Shown here piece by piece: positions 25,501 to 27,707 of a stretch of DNA of 27,707 nucleotides (the first letter of the stretch is position 1; each line of letters begins with the position of its first letter). The position numbers were made by a program, and so were the translations under genes. The notes beneath the pieces are model-generated. The model saw nothing but the letters and a program-made list of their open reading frames with translations, had not been told where the DNA came from and did no database searches. Origin of the DNA: CAZWSC01 sp964636385 (GTDB lineage Bacteria > Eisenbacteria > RBG-16-71-46 > CAIMUX01); NCBI GenBank assembly GCA_964636385.1, contig CAZWSC010000080.1, positions 1 to 27,707 of the forward strand. The letters are read 5' to 3'.

Positions 25501-25822
25501 TGTTCGTCTGCTGGAACTCGCTCTGGGAGGCATAGATGATGAGCTGGATCGGATCGGCGAGTTCGTGATCCAGGATTCGCGAGTGACGGGCGTAGGCGCG
25601 TTCGGCCATCCGGCCCACATCAACCACGGCCTCCCGCAGACCCTCGTGAAAGTAGATCTCGAAGTTCCCGGTGCGCAACACAGCCCAGTCCAGCTCGCGG
25701 TACTGAACCTTGTTCTGGCCGAAGTACTGGGCGGCACCGGGCCCCGCCGTCAGCACCACAGCAAGAATCGCTGCGAATAGCTCGGCCGGGGCGACGTGAA
25801 GCTTCGTAATGCTGCTGTTCAT
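22574..25822 (-). CDS. Secreted HELVH metallopeptidase-like / TolB-like propeller / Omp85-type barrel fusion
   Basis: A 1082-residue envelope protein. A signal peptide ends near AAQ at about 32. Residues ~45-285 are a gluzincin-like domain: HELVH at 145-149 and, 29 residues on, WFIEGTAEYLS with a candidate third zinc ligand at Glu178. Residues ~305-585 hold six or more WD40-like PD40/TolB strands (WSPDGSHICFV, SFSPDGGWIVFS, YSPDGRRIVFV, SQDGRRILYVSDRSG). An acidic, Pro/Asp-rich linker spans ~592-735. The C-terminal ~345 residues resemble an outer-membrane barrel, with the Omp85/surface-antigen signature MGGPYTLRGYPYGKFRGTRM at 958-977 and a terminal Phe. The ATG at 25822 follows a TTG and a GAGG eight bases upstream. 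A role in processing surface or periplasmic proteins is inference; all key zinc residues look intact. Confidence 0.88.
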   Translation of the reverse strand: MNSSITKLHVAPAELFAAILAVVLTAGPGAAQYFGQNKVQYRELDWAVLRTGNFEIYFHEGLREAVVDVGRMAERAYARHSRILDHELADPIQLIIYASQSEFQQTNITPWMVGEGTGGFTEIARRRVALPLTGSYAEFETILTHELVHAFQLDILGGSGDRSVLNPSTYMPPLWFIEGTAEYLSIGGIDPMTEMWLRDGALQGYLTPIKVLDSTYDIRVYRYGQALLHYLGSTYGDHKIGDIYRELPSLRSMERAFEKVVGLTMEKFSEDWTEAMRRSHLPRIAELVKPGEFAFRLTDSGKDRARLSVTPAVSPDGGLMVYFADRALHTELTLASALTGRTQRRLVRGEQDADYESLRFFRSAMDWSPDGSHICFVAASGGRDMVHIQRISDGRIIRRIDTGLDGILSPSFSPDGGWIVFSGLKGGRSALYRVKASGDRLERLTDDMYRAQEPRYSPDGRRIVFVTDQGGEGEIENLIYPPPQLAILDLETGAVEPLDGMAGTNISPFFSQDGRRILYVSDRSGIANLFIRDLDSGEDRRITDIITGISGVTSTSPALSLSRDGRRAVFSAFSKGSWDLYAIKDPMLLWDSHEPDEEPRTPVLAGALLPVQDLPADGADPADCTEAGISGPPADMDASDSPDPGDPEPDPAGRPGTELAEAGDVAGMLSRDEARLDSLWRRIERLDGPESGGVHEPGRTMRPAGRTPDSTSPVIDVAAVHEEKRVLPDSAGFEFDRYRARFTADYVSANGFFASNVGLSAQSVLQFSDVLGDQIILVGANVYGSLSDSDLLFSYVNLRKRTNWGVSVFQYRNDFYIFTASEDEYHSQIFRGANLTLQRPFSRFRRVEWSLEALSLSEEVYRESFSSGRWHVHRADKGDYIYVAPGAALVHDNSAWGPTGPISGGRRRLSVQAGLGDLQFRTLVGDIRRYHNIRHRYAFAVRVIGAASYGMDPQYFRMGGPYTLRGYPYGKFRGTRMGLVNVEFRFPLIEYLQMGFPFRLALGGIRGALFLDAGAAWENTGEFRAFRTDGGDRRLGDIRASYGLSAAWNIGFTVLRWDLAWRTDLSRNIGPARGYLSLGLDF

Positions 25823-26002
25823 CAACTCGACCTCTTTCCCGTGCCCGGGCAGTCATGGCTGCACCGGCCCCACCCCGGCGTAGTTTCCGGCACTCTCATC
25901 CGGCCCCCTGCCGCACTCACGGTCACGGCCGCACCCCATGTGCCGTCCCGAACCGCTCCCGAAGCTTGACAGAGGCTCTGCAGGAGAGCCCGGTTCACGC
26001 CC

Positions 26003-26031
26003 ATTCTAGCTGATTTGCGGTGGAGTGTCCG
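26003..26031 (-). promoter_or_regulatory. Candidate promoter upstream of the metallopeptidase-barrel gene
   Basis: On the minus strand CGGACA (26026-26031) is followed after 17 bases by TAGAAT (26003-26008). The -10 matches consensus at five of six positions and the -35 at four. It would give a leader of roughly 170 bases before the ATG at 25822, which is long and without obvious structure. The rest of the 25823-26062 gap shows no clear terminator for the upstream kinase-like gene. Confidence 0.35.
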
Positions 26032-26062
26032 GGAGGGATATGCCGCAGACCTCTGAAGAAGC

Positions 26063-26725
26063 TCAGAAGAGGCAAGAAGCGCCCCAGAGCGCGTATCCGG
26101 TGCCGAGCGGAACCAGGAGGTTGTCTGCGCCCCTTCTGCTGGTTCCCTCCAGCAGTCCCGCCAGGATCGCGCCACCCGCAACGAGTGGCCATGGATAGGC
26201 AGACCCCACGGCCAGTCCTGCGAAGGCGATTGCGAAGGCGGAGACGAGAACCATCGCGGCAGAACCCTCCATGCTTCGCCATCCCCTGCCGGTCCGGTAT
26301 CGCCTGCGGCCCCAACGGCGCCCGATGAGCGCGGCAGCGGCATCCCCCCAGGCCATCGCCAGGATCCCGGCCGTTATCGCGGCTTTCCCGGCGGAAGTTC
26401 CCCAGAGGGGCAGGATCAGCAGTACGAAGGAGAGGGGGAAGAACACGGTGCCCGCATTCTCACCCGCCTCGGCATCCATGGCCCGGCTCCATCTCTTGCG
26501 CAGACTCAGGAGATTGACCGCGGTGAAGACGGCAGGTGGTGAAGCCGCCCAGAAGCGGGAGTCGAACATGAGGACCGTGGGGAGTATCCAGGTGCCGATC
26601 CCCATGTGGATGATCTTGCGGGAAAGATCGAACGACACGCGGCCTGTGCGGCGAAGCCCTTCGGCCAATCCCACAACGAGCAGGACATATGTGAAGGAGA
26701 TTCCAAGCGCGCTGAGGTCGTTCAA
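26063..26725 (-). CDS. Polyprenol/phytol (dolichol) kinase-like membrane protein
   Basis: A small polytopic membrane protein of 220 residues with about six to seven helices, of the dolichol kinase/VTE5-like phytol kinase group, related to CTP-dependent lipid kinases and cytidylyltransferases. Family-typical segments are DLSRKIIHMGIGTWILP near the N-terminus, MAWGDAAAALIGRRWGRRRY, RGWRSMEGSAAMVLVSAFAI and LLEGTSRRGADNLLVPLGTG. These contain the acidic and basic residues expected around the nucleotide site. The substrate (undecaprenol, another polyprenol or an isoprenoid alcohol) cannot be read from sequence. The start is a TTG whose last bases form the upstream stop (TTGA, four-base overlap), with GGGAGG four bases ahead; no closer ATG or GTG precedes the conserved N-terminus. 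Confidence 0.85.
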   Translation of the reverse strand: MNDLSALGISFTYVLLVVGLAEGLRRTGRVSFDLSRKIIHMGIGTWILPTVLMFDSRFWAASPPAVFTAVNLLSLRKRWSRAMDAEAGENAGTVFFPLSFVLLILPLWGTSAGKAAITAGILAMAWGDAAAALIGRRWGRRRYRTGRGWRSMEGSAAMVLVSAFAIAFAGLAVGSAYPWPLVAGGAILAGLLEGTSRRGADNLLVPLGTGYALWGASCLF

Positions 26726-27707
26726 GCAGCCTCCCGCAGTGTGCGCACCTCCTGTGACGCCATGCAGACCACTGCGTTCCGTCCATTGCTCTTGGCCTCG
26801 AACAGCGCCCGATCCGCAGCACAGACCAGGCTCTCGAAATCGAAGCCGTCCTCCGGAAAGCCGGCCACCCCGAAGCTGCAGGAGAGAACCTCCCCGCCCC
26901 GGCCACGCACGTTATCCCCGATGCGGCGGCGGATCCGTTCGCTCAGGGCGGCGCCGCCGGGCGGCCGGGTCCGCGGAAGCACAAGGATGAACTCATCACC
27001 CCCGTACTTGGCGGCAAAGTCGGTGCTTCGGATGCTGCTCCCAAGCACCCTGGCGACATCGCGAAGGATGTCGCTGCCGGCAAGGTGACCGTGCGAGGAA
27101 TTGTAAAGCTTGAGGTTGTCCACATCCACCATTACGACAGTGAAGAACTCGTCCCTTCTCAGAGCGGTTTCGACCTCACGCTGTATCGTCTCCCTGAGGC
27201 AGCGGTAGTTGGGGATCAGGGTGAGGGCATCTGTCATCGCAAGGGTTTCGAGCTTCCGCCACTCCATCTCGTGATGGAGCGCCGTTGCCGCAGCCTCCGC
27301 AGAGAGCTCCAGAAGCTGGAGCGTTTCGGCCCGGAACGACGGGTCGGCCGCGGTCCGCAGGACGGCAATCCATCCGGTTCCGGGTGCAGAGCGCGGGAGG
27401 CGCACGGCAGCGTAGCCATCAACGCGCACTCCGTCCCATCCGTCCGGACGCGCCCTGAACAGACTGCCCCGGCGGATCTTCGGCTCGAGCAGCGCCTGCC
27501 CGCTCACGACGATCCGCCTGCTCAGCCCGATCAGCTTCCTCTCTTCGCAGCGCTGCAGGCAGCCGTCGATCATGGCCGTTCTGATCCAACCGCTCTCGCT
27601 GCCTTCACCCAGATAGGCCATGAAGGCCCCGGTCGCCTCCGATGTGGCCTGCAGCAGTGCTGCCAGCCAGGCATCGCGATCACGTGGCTGGCGAAGTGCG
27701 CGAAGAA
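26722..27707 (-). CDS. GAF-GGDEF diguanylate cyclase, partial (N-terminus beyond right edge)
   Basis: A signalling enzyme that would make cyclic di-GMP from two GTP. The frame is open to the right edge without a stop, so the ATG at 27621 is probably internal; about 328 residues are visible. The N-terminal part looks like a GAF sensor domain (LLQATSEATGAFMAYLGEG through ALLEPKIRRGSLFRAR and GWIAVLRTAADPSF). The cyclase domain holds VVMVDVDNLKLYNSSHGHLA and an intact GGDEF (26989-27003). An RSTD inhibitory I-site lies five residues before GGDEF, so product feedback is likely. The usual TGLxNRR segment is TLIPNYR here, a mild deviation. Its stop overlaps the kinase-like gene by four bases. Confidence 0.93.
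   Translation of the reverse strand, partial: LRALRQPRDRDAWLAALLQATSEATGAFMAYLGEGSESGWIRTAMIDGCLQRCEERKLIGLSRRIVVSGQALLEPKIRRGSLFRARPDGWDGVRVDGYAAVRLPRSAPGTGWIAVLRTAADPSFRAETLQLLELSAEAAATALHHEMEWRKLETLAMTDALTLIPNYRCLRETIQREVETALRRDEFFTVVMVDVDNLKLYNSSHGHLAGSDILRDVARVLGSSIRSTDFAAKYGGDEFILVLPRTRPPGGAALSERIRRRIGDNVRGRGGEVLSCSFGVAGFPEDGFDFESLVCAADRALFEAKSNGRNAVVCMASQEVRTLREAA
26730..26735 (-). promoter_or_regulatory. Ribosome binding site supporting a TTG start of the kinase-like gene
   Basis: Minus-strand GGGAGG lies four bases upstream of TTG at 26725, inside the last codons of the diguanylate cyclase gene. Together with the TTGA overlap it supports translation coupled to the upstream gene. Confidence 0.5.

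Noticed and set aside
25822..26004. Short reading frame ending in TGATG overlap with the metallopeptidase-barrel gene
   Set aside because: Its ATG at 26004 overlaps the candidate -10 box and would not be on the transcript; the peptide has no recognisable feature.
26049..26075. Hairpin at the end of the kinase-like gene
   Set aside because: The stem needs a three-base bulge, overlaps the stop codon and is not followed by a T tract, so I do not call a terminator.
1..27707. Mobile elements, CRISPR arrays, phage genes or defence systems
   Set aside because: I looked for transposase or integrase motifs, direct-repeat arrays, terminal inverted repeats and tRNA attachment sites, and found none.

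Overview
The window is GC-rich, densely coding DNA from a Gram-negative (two-membrane) bacterium. The envelope genes show this: a TolC-type efflux operon, an ExbB/ExbD/TonB energy-transduction operon, an LPS heptosyltransferase and an Omp85-like beta-barrel protein. The split glycine decarboxylase (gcvPA/gcvPB), the exbB-exbD-exbD-tonB order, TonB-family proteins with short proline/acidic linkers, and the DUF4388 (PATAN) protein suggest a lineage near the FCB superphylum or a deltaproteobacteria-like candidate phylum (Eisenbacteria/Krumholzibacteria-like). That placement is inference; there is no rRNA or tRNA gene to anchor it.

Layout, left to right. (1) 1-3584, minus: glycine cleavage operon gcvT-gcvH-gcvPA-gcvPB, the last cut by the left edge. 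A good promoter candidate lies just upstream, with its -35 box over the uvrA stop codon. (2) 3705-6587, minus: uvrA (nucleotide excision repair). (3) 6705-12695, minus: a five-gene MacAB-TolC-type operon coding for a TolC-like outer-membrane channel, an HlyD/MacA-like adaptor, an ATPase and two different MacB/FtsX-type permeases, joined by overlaps or very short gaps. (4) 13022-15462, minus: exbB, two exbD genes and tonB, followed by a plausible intrinsic terminator. (5) 15756-18819, plus: the only plus-strand block, two probably cotranscribed genes coding for a membrane TPR/zinc-ribbon protein and a DUF4388 protein with a pilin-like C-terminal segment. (6) 18735-25822, minus: a heptosyltransferase-phosphatase (WaaF-GmhB) fusion, a polytopic membrane protein with four TPRs, and a ~1080-residue protein joining a HELVH metallopeptidase-like domain, a TolB-like propeller and an outer-membrane barrel. 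(7) 26063-27707, minus: a TTG-initiated polyprenol/phytol-kinase-like membrane protein overlapping a GAF-GGDEF diguanylate cyclase cut by the right edge.

The window is mostly envelope biology (efflux, TonB-type energy coupling, LPS core synthesis, outer-membrane proteins) beside two housekeeping loci (glycine cleavage, DNA repair). I see no insertion sequence, prophage, CRISPR array, integrase, toxin-antitoxin pair or structural RNA gene. The most unusual material is a set of domain fusions: metallopeptidase-propeller-barrel, WaaF-GmhB, DUF4388-pilin-like, and TPR-membrane-zinc ribbon. Whether any of these is undescribed cannot be decided without database searches.
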